The notes under the pieces: model-generated | Told to the model about the DNA's origin: nothing | The model's database searches: none | The model's input: the letters and a program-made list of their open reading frames with translations, nothing else | Position numbers and translations under genes: made by a program | From: DAOUTY01 sp964453665 | GTDB lineage: Bacteria > Chloroflexota > Dehalococcoidia > SZUA-161 | Reading direction: 5' to 3' | DNA length: 21,627 nucleotides | Assembly (NCBI GenBank): GCA_964453665.1 | Contig: CAYVQT010000052.1 | Span: 1 to 21,627 of the forward strand | Shown: piece after piece, positions 1 through 6,978 of the stretch | Layout of the letters: each line of letters begins with the position of its first letter | How positions within the stretch are numbered: the stretch's first letter is position 1

Positions 1-87
1 CTTCAGGTCGTCACAGAAAGAGCTCCAGAGCTCACCGGAAAGGAGTCGGGATACCGCATCATCGGTCGTATCGTTGATTGAGGTCAT
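1..87 (-). CDS. 5' end of a truncated gene, function unknown (possibly DUF1214-like)
   Basis: Only the first 29 codons are inside the window; the frame is open to base 1. The ATG at 85-87 is preceded by AGGAG with a 7-nt spacer, a convincing ribosome binding site. The visible N-terminus is polar and then reads SGELWSSFCDDLK. From memory this resembles the start of DUF1214-type proteins, where a Trp-x-x-Phe-Cys-x-x-Leu helix is followed by an Ala-Gly turn. That assignment is weak because the domain itself lies outside. It shares the orientation of the large operon, but about 1 kb of poorly coding DNA separates them, so it is probably a separate unit. Confidence 0.6.
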   Translation of the reverse strand, partial: MTSINDTTDDAVSRLLSGELWSSFCDDLK

Positions 88-392
88 TTATACTCTCCTG
101 GAGTTTGTCACTGTCTGCTCTTGAAGACTGGCACGCGCTTTTCCATGAACGACGCTGATGCATATAACAAATATAACACTTCTGGTCATATCTTCAAGAC
201 TGTAATCCGGTGGTGGTCAAGGCCAGACGCTCTGACCGAAGGGCACAGAGCATTCTCGCCGAATATACAGACGGCGATAATAACGTTTCCGGTTCACTGA
301 CTTGGCTTCATGTTCACTGGAGTGGGTCCTTACGAAAGCCTTGCGGGATAGCTCCTTCGATATCCATTATACTAATAACTAGTCTGGAGTCA
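88..392. other. Non-coding stretch upstream of the edge gene
   Basis: About 300 nt with no convincing gene. A plus-strand frame of 69 codons (210-419) runs across the 3' end of the cysteine-rich peptide gene and has no ribosome binding site, so it was not called. The only supported content is the candidate promoter at 170-197 and the Shine-Dalgarno site just before base 87. Confidence 0.5.
170..197 (-). promoter_or_regulatory. Candidate sigma70-type promoter for the edge gene
   Basis: On the minus strand TTGAAG (192-197) is followed after 16 nt by TATATT (170-175). This matches the consensus at 4/6 and 5/6 positions. It would give a leader of about 80 nt before the ATG at 87. The region is AT-rich and chance matches are likely, so this is only a candidate. 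Confidence 0.3.
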
Positions 393-518
393 TTAAGGGC
401 ACTGAATCAAACCTTGTGACCATAAACAGCCGCCGCAGGTCGGGAAGACGTTGCCCCAACAGTCCTCTTCATTGGTGTCTGCCAGTTCACAGCCCCCGCA
501 GGATGTGATCCTTATCAT
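393..518 (-). CDS. Small cysteine-rich peptide (41 aa), function unknown
   Basis: A 41-residue frame begins with ATG at 516-518 and ends with TAA at 393-395. It holds six cysteines, including two CGGC pairs (residues 7-10 and 28-31), with single cysteines at 20 and 40. Tryptophans (CWG, CLWSQG) and a terminal QCP complete a pattern too ordered for random sequence. The spacing C-x2-C-x9-C-x7-C-x2-C-x8-C suggests a metal-binding (Zn or Fe-S) mini-protein or a disulfide peptide. There is no signal peptide. The weak point is the start: no good Shine-Dalgarno site precedes the ATG, and the N-terminal codons overlap another frame (487-873). I do not recognise a named family. Confidence 0.5.
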   Translation of the reverse strand: MIRITSCGGCELADTNEEDCWGNVFPTCGGCLWSQGLIQCP

Positions 519-873
519 CCCTGTCAGGTGGTAATGCCGCAGAAAACTGTGAGCAGGCTGTAAGGAGCAAAGCTGCCTTTAGGGGTTGTGTCCTTCGGCC
601 CTTAAAACCAATGCTAGCGCCTTGTAGCTCCCTTACGAAATTTTGTATAAACCAGGTGACGTCACCTGACTCCGCTAGAGTACCAATGAGGCTGCATGAC
701 TCTAAGATTAGCTTCTCCGCTATGTGAACTTTAAGAAAGGGCGAGATTTTGAAAAAATCAACATGATCCCTGATTTGCGGTGTATCAGGAACCAAGAGTC
801 TGTGATTGCTCCTGTCTGTGGCACCCCAGGAGTTCTTACACCAACTGTCGAAATCTTTTACATCTTTATTCAA
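487..873 (-). CDS. Doubtful 128-codon frame, hypothetical or gene remnant
   Basis: An open frame starts at TTG (871-873) with only a poorly placed GAGGGG upstream. It reads as plausible protein for about 90 residues (a Trp/Cys-containing N-terminus, then mixed hydrophobic and charged segments) and becomes less protein-like after that. It overlaps the better-looking cysteine-rich peptide frame by 32 nt. Its codons are more AT-rich at third positions than those of the operon genes. No domain is recognised. It may be a decayed gene or a chance frame. The DNA between 519 and 1104 offers nothing better. Confidence 0.28.
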   Translation of the reverse strand: MNKDVKDFDSWCKNSWGATDRSNHRLLVPDTPQIRDHVDFFKISPFLKVHIAEKLILESCSLIGTLAESGDVTWFIQNFVRELQGASIGFKGRRTQPLKAALLLTACSQFSAALPPDRDDKDHILRGL

Positions 874-1104
874 GGGTTAAAAGCCCCTCACCCCATTAAC
901 TGTAGTATCAAATTAATCTCAGAGATAGGTACAGTTTTACGTATTGTTCAATACCTCGGGCTCGACCAGACTTACTCACCATCATTGTTTTTATTACAAG
1001 ACTGGTAGGCTAATAACCAAGTCCTTTTCGAGCCCTAAAATCCATATAAGCACTAATAGCGATTGCCATAGCCCATTTCTGAAACAGGATTGCATAGCCC
1101 CGGC
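874..1104. other. Intergenic DNA 3' of the operon, no clear terminator
   Basis: This stretch follows the last gene of the operon in the direction of transcription. I looked for a GC-rich hairpin followed by a U-tract and found none. Short plus-strand frames here lack ribosome binding sites and run into the antisense of the neighbouring gene. Confidence 0.4.
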
Positions 1105-1803
1105 CTATTTCATTGGTGACCAGTCGGCTGTGCGCAGGAGCTTGCTCTCCCACTTGTCGCGGTACTTGAGCCCCTCCACCATCCACTCCCCCGGCTGTGC
1201 CGGCGGCTCGCCGAAGGTGATGATGAAGGAGAAAAGCTCGAAGTTGTGAATCTTGGAGAGCAGGATTGCCTCATGGAAACGGCCGGTACCAGGGCAGGTG
1301 CGCCATCCGGCGGCGGCGGTGATGACGTAGGGTTTTACGGCCTCCATCTGCGGCTCGAGCACTGTGTGCAGGGCTTCGATGTACTCATCCATCAGGCCCG
1401 GATAGGGCCAGCCTGTATCGTGCAGGTAGAGGGATGGCAGGCCGTCCTCAGCCGGGGCTTCTACCGAGGAGAAGTCCACCTCCTGAAGGGGTGACAGTGG
1501 ATTGGGCAGGAGCAACTTGGCCTCGACGTCCCGGCGGTACTGGCACACATCGCGGTTCCATGCCCTCCAGTTGGGATCGGTCACCATTCGCTCGACCACC
1601 GTGCCCCAGGATTGCCAGTCCCTGACGGCGGTGATGGATATCGCCTGGTAGCTCACGTTAGTGCCGGTGGCAAGTTTAAAGAACCACAGCACCCTGGCCA
1701 GCCCGTCCTTCTCGATTAGCGGCCTCCACTGGCTGCGCATAGACTCGGAGAAATCGTCCATCCTGCCGCCGATGACATCATGCGTTTCATGCAGGTAGAT
1801 CAT
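1105..1803 (-). CDS. NIPSNAP/EthD-like (dimeric alpha-beta barrel) protein, function unknown
   Basis: A 232-aa soluble protein with no signal peptide. The N-terminal half (about 1-100: MIYLHETHDV, then a long Trp/Arg-rich helix, a short strand and SWGTVVERMVTDPNWRAW) has the layout of NIPSNAP/EthD dimeric alpha-beta barrel domains. The second half (about 120-232) looks like a diverged second unit. The ATG has GGAGGAGG upstream, and a 6-bp GGGGC/GCCCC hairpin sits directly before that site. It is the last gene of the operon, 188 nt after a nitronate-monooxygenase-like gene. Such small barrels often accompany CoA-ester and ring catabolism genes, but its substrate is unknown. The family assignment is by pattern only. 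Confidence 0.75.
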   Translation of the reverse strand: MIYLHETHDVIGGRMDDFSESMRSQWRPLIEKDGLARVLWFFKLATGTNVSYQAISITAVRDWQSWGTVVERMVTDPNWRAWNRDVCQYRRDVEAKLLLPNPLSPLQEVDFSSVEAPAEDGLPSLYLHDTGWPYPGLMDEYIEALHTVLEPQMEAVKPYVITAAAGWRTCPGTGRFHEAILLSKIHNFELFSFIITFGEPPAQPGEWMVEGLKYRDKWESKLLRTADWSPMK

Positions 1804-1991
1804 GTCCCTACCTCCTCCGGGGCTGCTGCCCCGTCAAATAATAATTTCGAAATACTAATTTCTAAACTCTAAACAATATCGAATTTTCAAAATTCAAATT
1901 GTGTAAACGCTTCGAATTCCAGTCTATTGGATAATTTGGATTTTAAATTTGCCTTCGACTGGAGCTCAGCCCAGGGTTTAGGATTTAGAGT
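1804..1991. other. AT-rich spacer with short inverted repeats
   Basis: This 188-nt gap between two operon genes is much richer in A+T than its surroundings. It is full of imperfect copies of words such as AATTT, GGATTT and TTTAGAGTTT, and holds a perfect GAATTTT-C-AAAATTC palindrome near 1890-1904. No gene is visible. It could hold an internal promoter or a processing site, or be degenerate repeat DNA. Confidence 0.4.
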
Positions 1992-2930
1992 TTATGATTT
2001 ATCTCTGCCTTTAAGTATTCGTCCCAGGGGGCTGTCGCCGGTTAGAAGCTCCTCGGCCTCGCGGATGATTCTGTCTATCAGCTCTTTTACAGTGACGATT
2101 TCAGTGATGGCTCCCACGGCCATTGAACCCCCCATGACGGGCATGGGCCGGGACACGGAGTGCGGCCTGGCGTCGCCTACGAGCTGCCATACCTCCTGTT
2201 TGCGGGTCAGCTCATCCAGACCGGGGGGTGGTGGTGCGAATATCTTGTTTCGCAGGTCCGGGTCGCTGGGACTGGCCTTCACCAAAGCCTGCTTGTGACG
2301 TTCAGCGATGGGGCACTCTTTCGTGGCCATGAAGGCTGTGCCCATGTATACTCCCTCCGCTCCCATAGCGAGAGCCGCCAGGAACGTGCGGCTGTCTCCA
2401 ATTCCACCGGCGGCGATCACAGGAATGCCGAGTATCTTCGTTGTCATGCTGATGCTGGTCATGGTGCTCAGGTGGAGAGCGGCTTTTTCCCCTTCGCCTT
2501 CGATTCCAACCATGACCACGGCGTCGGCGCCGTGGCTCTCAGCCGCCTGAGCATGCTTCAGGGTGCCGACCTTGTGAATCCAGGGTATACTTGCCTCTTT
2601 GATTCGCTTCCCGTGGTCTTGAGCTTTATAGGCTGAAGTGAATATCGCAGCCACGCTTTCCTCTATGGCTACTTCGCGCAGTTCGTTGATATGGGGATGA
2701 CCGATGAGCGACAAGTTGACCCCGAAGGGTTTATCCGTCATTGACCTGGCCTTGCGGATGTCCTTTCGCAGCTTACCGGGGGTATTCAGCGCAGTGGCGG
2801 TGATGATTCCGAAACCGCCTGCTTCAGACACGGGCGCCGCCAGGACGGAGCTGCCGAATCCGCCGAATGCGCCCTGAATAATAGGATACTGACATCCCAG
2901 CAGGTCGGTGACCTTTGTCCTCCACTCCAT
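1992..2930 (-). CDS. Nitronate monooxygenase-like FMN protein (NPD family), His-less paralogue
   Basis: A 312-aa TIM-barrel flavoprotein of the 2-nitropropane dioxygenase/FabK family. Seen in sequence: the N-terminal LLGCQYPIIQGAF segment, the phosphate-binding IPVIAAGGIGDS (about 169-180) and MGTAFMATKECP (about 197-208), all typical of FMN binding. In true nitronate monooxygenases a GxEAGGHxG loop carries a catalytic His; here it reads GIEGEGEKA, with Glu148 in place of His. With no oxygen-dependent partners in this operon, nitronate oxidation is unlikely. An FMN-dependent enoyl-CoA or keto reductase role (compare FabK, or the mycobacterial steroid protein IpdC) is more plausible but inferred. 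ATG start with AAAGGT 8 nt upstream; 35 nt after the acyl-CoA dehydrogenase. Confidence 0.85.
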   Translation of the reverse strand: MEWRTKVTDLLGCQYPIIQGAFGGFGSSVLAAPVSEAGGFGIITATALNTPGKLRKDIRKARSMTDKPFGVNLSLIGHPHINELREVAIEESVAAIFTSAYKAQDHGKRIKEASIPWIHKVGTLKHAQAAESHGADAVVMVGIEGEGEKAALHLSTMTSISMTTKILGIPVIAAGGIGDSRTFLAALAMGAEGVYMGTAFMATKECPIAERHKQALVKASPSDPDLRNKIFAPPPPGLDELTRKQEVWQLVGDARPHSVSRPMPVMGGSMAVGAITEIVTVKELIDRIIREAEELLTGDSPLGRILKGRDKS

Positions 2931-2965
2931 GCACTGTTACCTTTCACTTCCAGCCATAGTCGAAG

Positions 2966-4162
2966 TTACCAGCTTCTTGGCAGCCCCAGCCCCAGCGAGC
3001 AGATGAGGTTTCTCATGACCTCCGAGGTCCCCCCGGCCATGTTCAAGCCGGTGCATAGCTGGTATTCCTTTTCAAACCTGCCCTGAAGCGGCGCCCACCT
3101 TGATTCCTTTACCTGCCCGTGGAGTCCCAGGATCTGGCATCCGGCATAGGTGAAGCGCTGCACCAGCTCGGTGGCGAGGACCTTTGCCGCCGCTGCCAGG
3201 GGGGCAGCCATTATCAGGCCACCTTTGATCTGCTCCCAGAGTATCGAGTATGAAAAAGCACGGCCTGCTTCAATATCGACCGCCAGCTGGGCCAGTGTAT
3301 TCCTGACGAGCGGGTTAATGGCGAGGACCTCACTTCCCGATTTGGGCTCTTTGCAGAACTCAACCAGCTCCTCTAACTCTCGCGTTAGATAGGAAAACAG
3401 CTGTATCATGGAGCGTTCGAAATTCGATGTCATCTGTGAGGCCACCCAGCCCTGATTTTCCTCACCGACCATGTTACGGGCCGGAACGCGAACATCATCG
3501 AGGAAGACCTCGTTGAAAAGGTGCGAGCCTTCCAAGTTCAGGATAGGTTTAAGGGTAATACCCGGGGACTTCATATCTATCAGGAAGAAGGAAAGGCCGC
3601 GGCTTCGCTTTTCCTCCGGATTCGTCCTTGCGAGCATAAAACCCCAGTCGGCACGGTGGCCGCCGCTGGTCCACGTCTTCTGGCCGCTGACGATATAGTC
3701 GTCACCGTCCCTTACCGCACGGGTGGTAAGTGACGCCAGGTCGGAGCCGGCGCCGGGCTCGCTCCACAGCTGAGTCCAGAATATCTCAGCCCGGGCTATG
3801 GGAGGCAGATGCTCTTTCTTTTGCTCGTCGTTTGCGCTGAAGAGAAGAGTGGGCGCAAGAAGGGTTATGCCCCAGTGATCGACCCCGGCCCCTCTGTGGT
3901 AGCCCATAACGTCGTTGAAGATGAACTGCTCCATCAGGGAAGCATCCTGCCCGCCGTATTCCCTGGGCCAGGGCCGGGCAAGCCACTTCTTCGCTGCCAG
4001 TTTCTTTGCGGTCCGCTTGTGAAACTCCCAGCACTCGTCTATACCGAAGATTGCCTCCATTGATGTGCCCCATTGGGGCGGTGCGCTCTTCATCTCTTCC
4101 CTGAAGAAGTCGTCGAAGTCCTTTCGCAGAGCTTCCTCTTCGGGCGTGAATCGAAACTCCAT
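2966..4162 (-). CDS. Acyl-CoA dehydrogenase
   Basis: A 398-aa FAD-dependent acyl-CoA dehydrogenase introducing an alpha,beta double bond into an acyl-CoA. The frame is open upstream, but the start is set at 4162: GAGGAGG lies 5 nt before this ATG, and the extra upstream codons read into a hairpin repeat. Visible landmarks are the N-terminal helical domain (about 1-120), the FAD/substrate motif WSEPGAGSDLASL (133-145), the beta domain with GQKTWTSGG (160-168), and the C-terminal AGGTSEVMRN (376-385). The classical catalytic Glu of the YEG motif is replaced (Gly377), so the base is probably on helix G, where Glu249 in SNFERS is a candidate, as in isovaleryl-CoA dehydrogenase and the mycobacterial FadE28/29 type. 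Only one subunit gene is present here. Confidence 0.93.
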   Translation of the reverse strand: MEFRFTPEEEALRKDFDDFFREEMKSAPPQWGTSMEAIFGIDECWEFHKRTAKKLAAKKWLARPWPREYGGQDASLMEQFIFNDVMGYHRGAGVDHWGITLLAPTLLFSANDEQKKEHLPPIARAEIFWTQLWSEPGAGSDLASLTTRAVRDGDDYIVSGQKTWTSGGHRADWGFMLARTNPEEKRSRGLSFFLIDMKSPGITLKPILNLEGSHLFNEVFLDDVRVPARNMVGEENQGWVASQMTSNFERSMIQLFSYLTRELEELVEFCKEPKSGSEVLAINPLVRNTLAQLAVDIEAGRAFSYSILWEQIKGGLIMAAPLAAAAKVLATELVQRFTYAGCQILGLHGQVKESRWAPLQGRFEKEYQLCTGLNMAGGTSEVMRNLICSLGLGLPRSW

Positions 4163-4217
4163 CTCTGCCTCCTCTGCGGCTGCCGTCTTATTCCTGTTCC
4201 ATTCTTTATCTCTGGTG

Positions 4218-4263
4218 GATTGCAGCATCGGCTGCAATCGTGGCTGGAGCAGATGCTCCAGCC
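4218..4263. repeat. 46-bp double-hairpin intercistronic repeat, copy 1
   Basis: Two 22-nt palindromes lie 2 nt apart. The first (4218-4239) is a 9-bp stem GATTGCAGC/GCTGCAATC with loop ATCG. The second (4242-4263) is a perfect 10-bp stem GGCTGGAGCA/TGCTCCAGCC with loop GA. It sits between a CoA-transferase gene and the acyl-CoA dehydrogenase gene. The same geometry recurs at 6912-6957. There is no U-tract, so an mRNA-processing, stabilising or protein-binding (BIME-like) role is more likely than termination. Confidence 0.75.
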
Positions 4264-4307
4264 TACCTCATTATCATGATTAGGTGGCAGGTGCTCGCAT
4301 TGATAGC

Positions 4308-5639
4308 TTATTCGGCCTTGTACTTGCCGATCTCCAGGCCAGGCACAAGGTCCATGCCGATGTGCCCCTCCTTCTCGAGTTCGGCGTACTCCTCATCCGA
4401 GACCTTGAGAACCATCTTGTACACGTATTCGTTATGCTCACCCATACGAACAGGCGGGCTTCGGAAGTGATTGGGGGTCTTGGACATTCTGTAGGGCAGC
4501 CCGGGATAGCGATGCGTGCCACATTCGTGATGAGTGACCTCCTCGAAGAATCCCCTGTCTTTCATCTGGGGGTCGTTGTAGGCGTCGTCCGGGTGTTCAA
4601 CCGGACCAGCAGCTACGCCCTCTTTCTGCAACATGTACATCACCTCGAAATGGTCGTGCTGGCTGGTCCATTCCTCAATGCGTCGGTCCAGCTCACCATG
4701 GTTATGCCATCGCTTAAGAGTATCTGAGAACCTTTCATCTCCAGTCCATTCGGGGTTGCCCAGGGCGCGGCAGAATCCCTCCCACTCCTTATCAGTGCGA
4801 ATTGTGATGTTTATCCAGCGGTCGTCTCCCCGGCAGCGATAGCAGCCCTGGACGGCTCTATAGAGGTCTCGATTGCCTGTCCTCTCAGTGATTCTCTGGT
4901 TCATGGTGAAATCCATGATCGCCTCACCCAACTGAATCATGGTAGCTTCAGTCTGCGATATATCGATAAACATTCCCTTCCCGGTTTTGTTGCGCTGGTG
5001 GAGAGCCATCACGATTATGAAGGGGGTGACCGTCCCGGAGGCTTCATCGCCATGGTAAATGGCCGAATTCGCAGTAACGTCCCGGTCAACGTAGCCCCTG
5101 ATATAGGTATGCCCCAGGAAGTCATCCTGGTGAGCGCCGAGAGCGCGGTAATACTTAAGAGGTCCCGATTGCCCGAAACCCGACATGGAAACCATGATGA
5201 TTCTCGGGTTCCACCCGCTTATCACGTCGTAGGTAAGGCCGAGGTTCTCCATGACGCCGGGCTGATTGCTCTCCAGGAAGACATCGCTCACCTGGACGAG
5301 CCGCTTGATTATCTCCTTGCCTTTGGGCTTAGTGGAATCAACAGTGCAGGAGAGTTTGTTTCGGCCATGTACATTAAACATACAGCTCCGGTTCCAGGGC
5401 CTACCGTTAACCTCATCGTAGCCTTCCTTGAGGTATGCGGCGTAACCTCCTTTCACGAAATCCACAGCGAATTTCGGGTGCCTGGGCGCGGGGCCTCTGG
5501 TGCCCACAGCGAGATAGTGAAGGGACTCTACCTTGATGACCTCGGCACCCCAGTCGGCCAGGTGCATTTCGGCAGTAGGCCCAGCCCACATCTGCGTCAT
5601 GCCAATCACCCTTATTCCCTCTAGCGGCAGTTTTGTCAT
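4308..5639 (-). CDS. Family III CoA-transferase (CaiB/BaiF type)
   Basis: A 443-aa family III (formyl-CoA/carnitine-CoA) transferase, moving CoA between an acyl-CoA donor and a free acid. Seen: the N-terminal LEGIRVIGMTQMWAGPTAEM with LADWGAEVIKVE (28-38), SNQPGVMENLGLTYD (124-138), SMSGFGQSGP (151-160) and the GKGMFIDISQTEA segment with Asp226, the aspartate conserved in this motif and the probable site of the aspartyl-CoA intermediate. It is somewhat longer than the usual ~400 aa. The ATG at 5639 follows the stop codon of the preceding CoA-transferase gene by a single nucleotide, with GGGAAGGGGGA upstream, so translation is probably coupled and a heteromer is possible. The acid activated is not identifiable. 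Confidence 0.92.
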   Translation of the reverse strand: MTKLPLEGIRVIGMTQMWAGPTAEMHLADWGAEVIKVESLHYLAVGTRGPAPRHPKFAVDFVKGGYAAYLKEGYDEVNGRPWNRSCMFNVHGRNKLSCTVDSTKPKGKEIIKRLVQVSDVFLESNQPGVMENLGLTYDVISGWNPRIIMVSMSGFGQSGPLKYYRALGAHQDDFLGHTYIRGYVDRDVTANSAIYHGDEASGTVTPFIIVMALHQRNKTGKGMFIDISQTEATMIQLGEAIMDFTMNQRITERTGNRDLYRAVQGCYRCRGDDRWINITIRTDKEWEGFCRALGNPEWTGDERFSDTLKRWHNHGELDRRIEEWTSQHDHFEVMYMLQKEGVAAGPVEHPDDAYNDPQMKDRGFFEEVTHHECGTHRYPGLPYRMSKTPNHFRSPPVRMGEHNEYVYKMVLKVSDEEYAELEKEGHIGMDLVPGLEIGKYKAE

Positions 5640-5640
5640 C

Positions 5641-6846
5641 TCAGATGATTCCCCCTTCCCTCAGTTTCACCAGGTCCTGTCTGGTGTACCCCAGCGAGGC
5701 ATAGACCTCCTCGTTATGCTCACCCAGCAGAGGCGCCGGCCTTCTTATCTTCCAAGGCAGCTCCGACGATATGGCTGGCTTGCCAGGATAGGTTAACCTT
5801 CCCACGACCGGATGGTCAGCCTCCTCCCAGAATCCCCTCTCCTGGAACTGTGGTTCATCGAGCAGGTCGGCGGTCGTATTAATCGGGGCGCTCATAACCC
5901 GGTCCCCCTGGCAGGCCTCGACGATTTCCCTCCGGGTGCGTTCCATGATCCAGGGATACCAGATGTTGGCCAGGAACTCCTCCCTGCGCTCCACGTCGAA
6001 TTGATTCGCACCACCGTATTTTTCCATAAGGGACATGCCCAGCACCTTTTCAATCCGGTTCAGGAACATGAACCCCCCGGCCACGTCAACGTAGCCATCG
6101 GCGCAGGGAAAGATTCCATAAGGGTATTGCAGTAGACCCGCGATATCCATTCTGGGCGTCAATTCGCCATTATACTCATAGGCCAGTAGTTCGCTCATTC
6201 TTCTATCTATGGAGCCCATCTGGGTTTCCATTAGAGAGATATCAATGTGCTGGCCAATGCCCCGGGCCTTTGCTGCGTAGAGCGCTATCATTGTGGCTGT
6301 GGCAGCGGTGGTTCCCCCCTGGTATTGGATAACATTCATTCCTTTCTTGACGGGCTCGCAGTCTCCAACGCCCATGCTGCACATAGCGCCGCCCATCCCA
6401 TATATAATCAGCTCTGAGGCCTTGAAATCCCGGTAGGGGCCAGTCTGGCCGAAGTTGGAGATCGACGTCATGACAAGCCCGGGATTGAGCTTCTCCAGCG
6501 TATCGTAATCGAGCCCGAGGCCGGGTATAACTTTGGGGCTGAAGTTCTCCGCGAGTATGTCCGCGTCCTTTACCAGGTCCTTGATTATCCTTTTCCCCGT
6601 CTCGGTTTTCAAATTCAGGGTAATGCTCCGCTTGTTCGTGTTCAGGTAAAGGAAGAGGCCGCTCTTCTCCGGGTTAGGGTCATCATCGTAGAAGGGGCCC
6701 AGTCTCCTCGCCGGGTCTCCCTCACCGGGTCTCTCGACCTTAATTACATCGGCACCGTAGTCTGCGAAGAGCTTGGTACAGTTGGGCCCCGCAATATACC
6801 AGGTCAGATCAAGTATTCGCACATCGGATAATGGTTGCTCGACCAT
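5641..6846 (-). CDS. Family III CoA-transferase (CaiB/BaiF type), second copy
   Basis: A 401-aa paralogue of the downstream CoA-transferase and the more canonical of the two. Motifs: ILDLTWYIAGPNCTKLFADY (11-30), GADVIKVERPGEGDPAR (31-47), ENFSPKVIPGLGLDYDTL (100-117), ISNFGQTGPYRD (129-140) and GIGQHIDISLMET, with Asp202 in the conserved GQ-x2-D position. The C-terminal region contains the usual MSAPINTTADLLDEPQFQERGFW segment that contributes to the active site. The start is fixed by AAGGAGG 5 nt before the ATG. A 132-nt gap with a double-hairpin repeat separates it from the aldehyde oxidoreductase gene upstream. Family members also include racemases, so CoA transfer is probable but not proven. 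Confidence 0.92.
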   Translation of the reverse strand: MVEQPLSDVRILDLTWYIAGPNCTKLFADYGADVIKVERPGEGDPARRLGPFYDDDPNPEKSGLFLYLNTNKRSITLNLKTETGKRIIKDLVKDADILAENFSPKVIPGLGLDYDTLEKLNPGLVMTSISNFGQTGPYRDFKASELIIYGMGGAMCSMGVGDCEPVKKGMNVIQYQGGTTAATATMIALYAAKARGIGQHIDISLMETQMGSIDRRMSELLAYEYNGELTPRMDIAGLLQYPYGIFPCADGYVDVAGGFMFLNRIEKVLGMSLMEKYGGANQFDVERREEFLANIWYPWIMERTRREIVEACQGDRVMSAPINTTADLLDEPQFQERGFWEEADHPVVGRLTYPGKPAISSELPWKIRRPAPLLGEHNEEVYASLGYTRQDLVKLREGGII

Positions 6847-6911
6847 GACGTCCTCCTTCTACAAGGGGCGGCTACATCAGGCTATTTTGGAAAAACCAGC
6901 GAAGCAGAGCA

Positions 6912-6957
6912 GCCTGGAGCATCTGCTCCTGGCATGGTTGAAGCAGATGCTTCAACC
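6912..6957. repeat. 46-bp double-hairpin intercistronic repeat, copy 2
   Basis: Two 22-nt palindromes are separated by AT. The first (6912-6933) pairs GCC-T-GGAGCA with TGCTCC-T-GGC (one T-T mismatch). The second (6936-6957) is a perfect 10-bp stem GGTTGAAGCA/TGCTTCAACC with loop GA. Relative to the copy at 4218-4263, two stem pairs of the second hairpin change on both sides (T-A to C-G and A-T to G-C). It lies between the aldehyde oxidoreductase and CoA-transferase genes. Confidence 0.75.
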
Positions 6958-6978
6958 TACCCATAGTTTCAAACAGGC

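Noticed and set aside
210..419. 69-codon plus-strand frame
   Set aside because: No ribosome binding site and it overlaps the better supported cysteine-rich peptide gene on the other strand.
4163..4237. 25-codon N-terminal extension of the acyl-CoA dehydrogenase
   Set aside because: It runs into the hairpin repeat, and GAGGAGG points to the ATG at 4162.
4998..5624. Plus-strand frame of 208 codons
   Set aside because: Antisense shadow of the CoA-transferase gene, whose motifs and Shine-Dalgarno site are clear.
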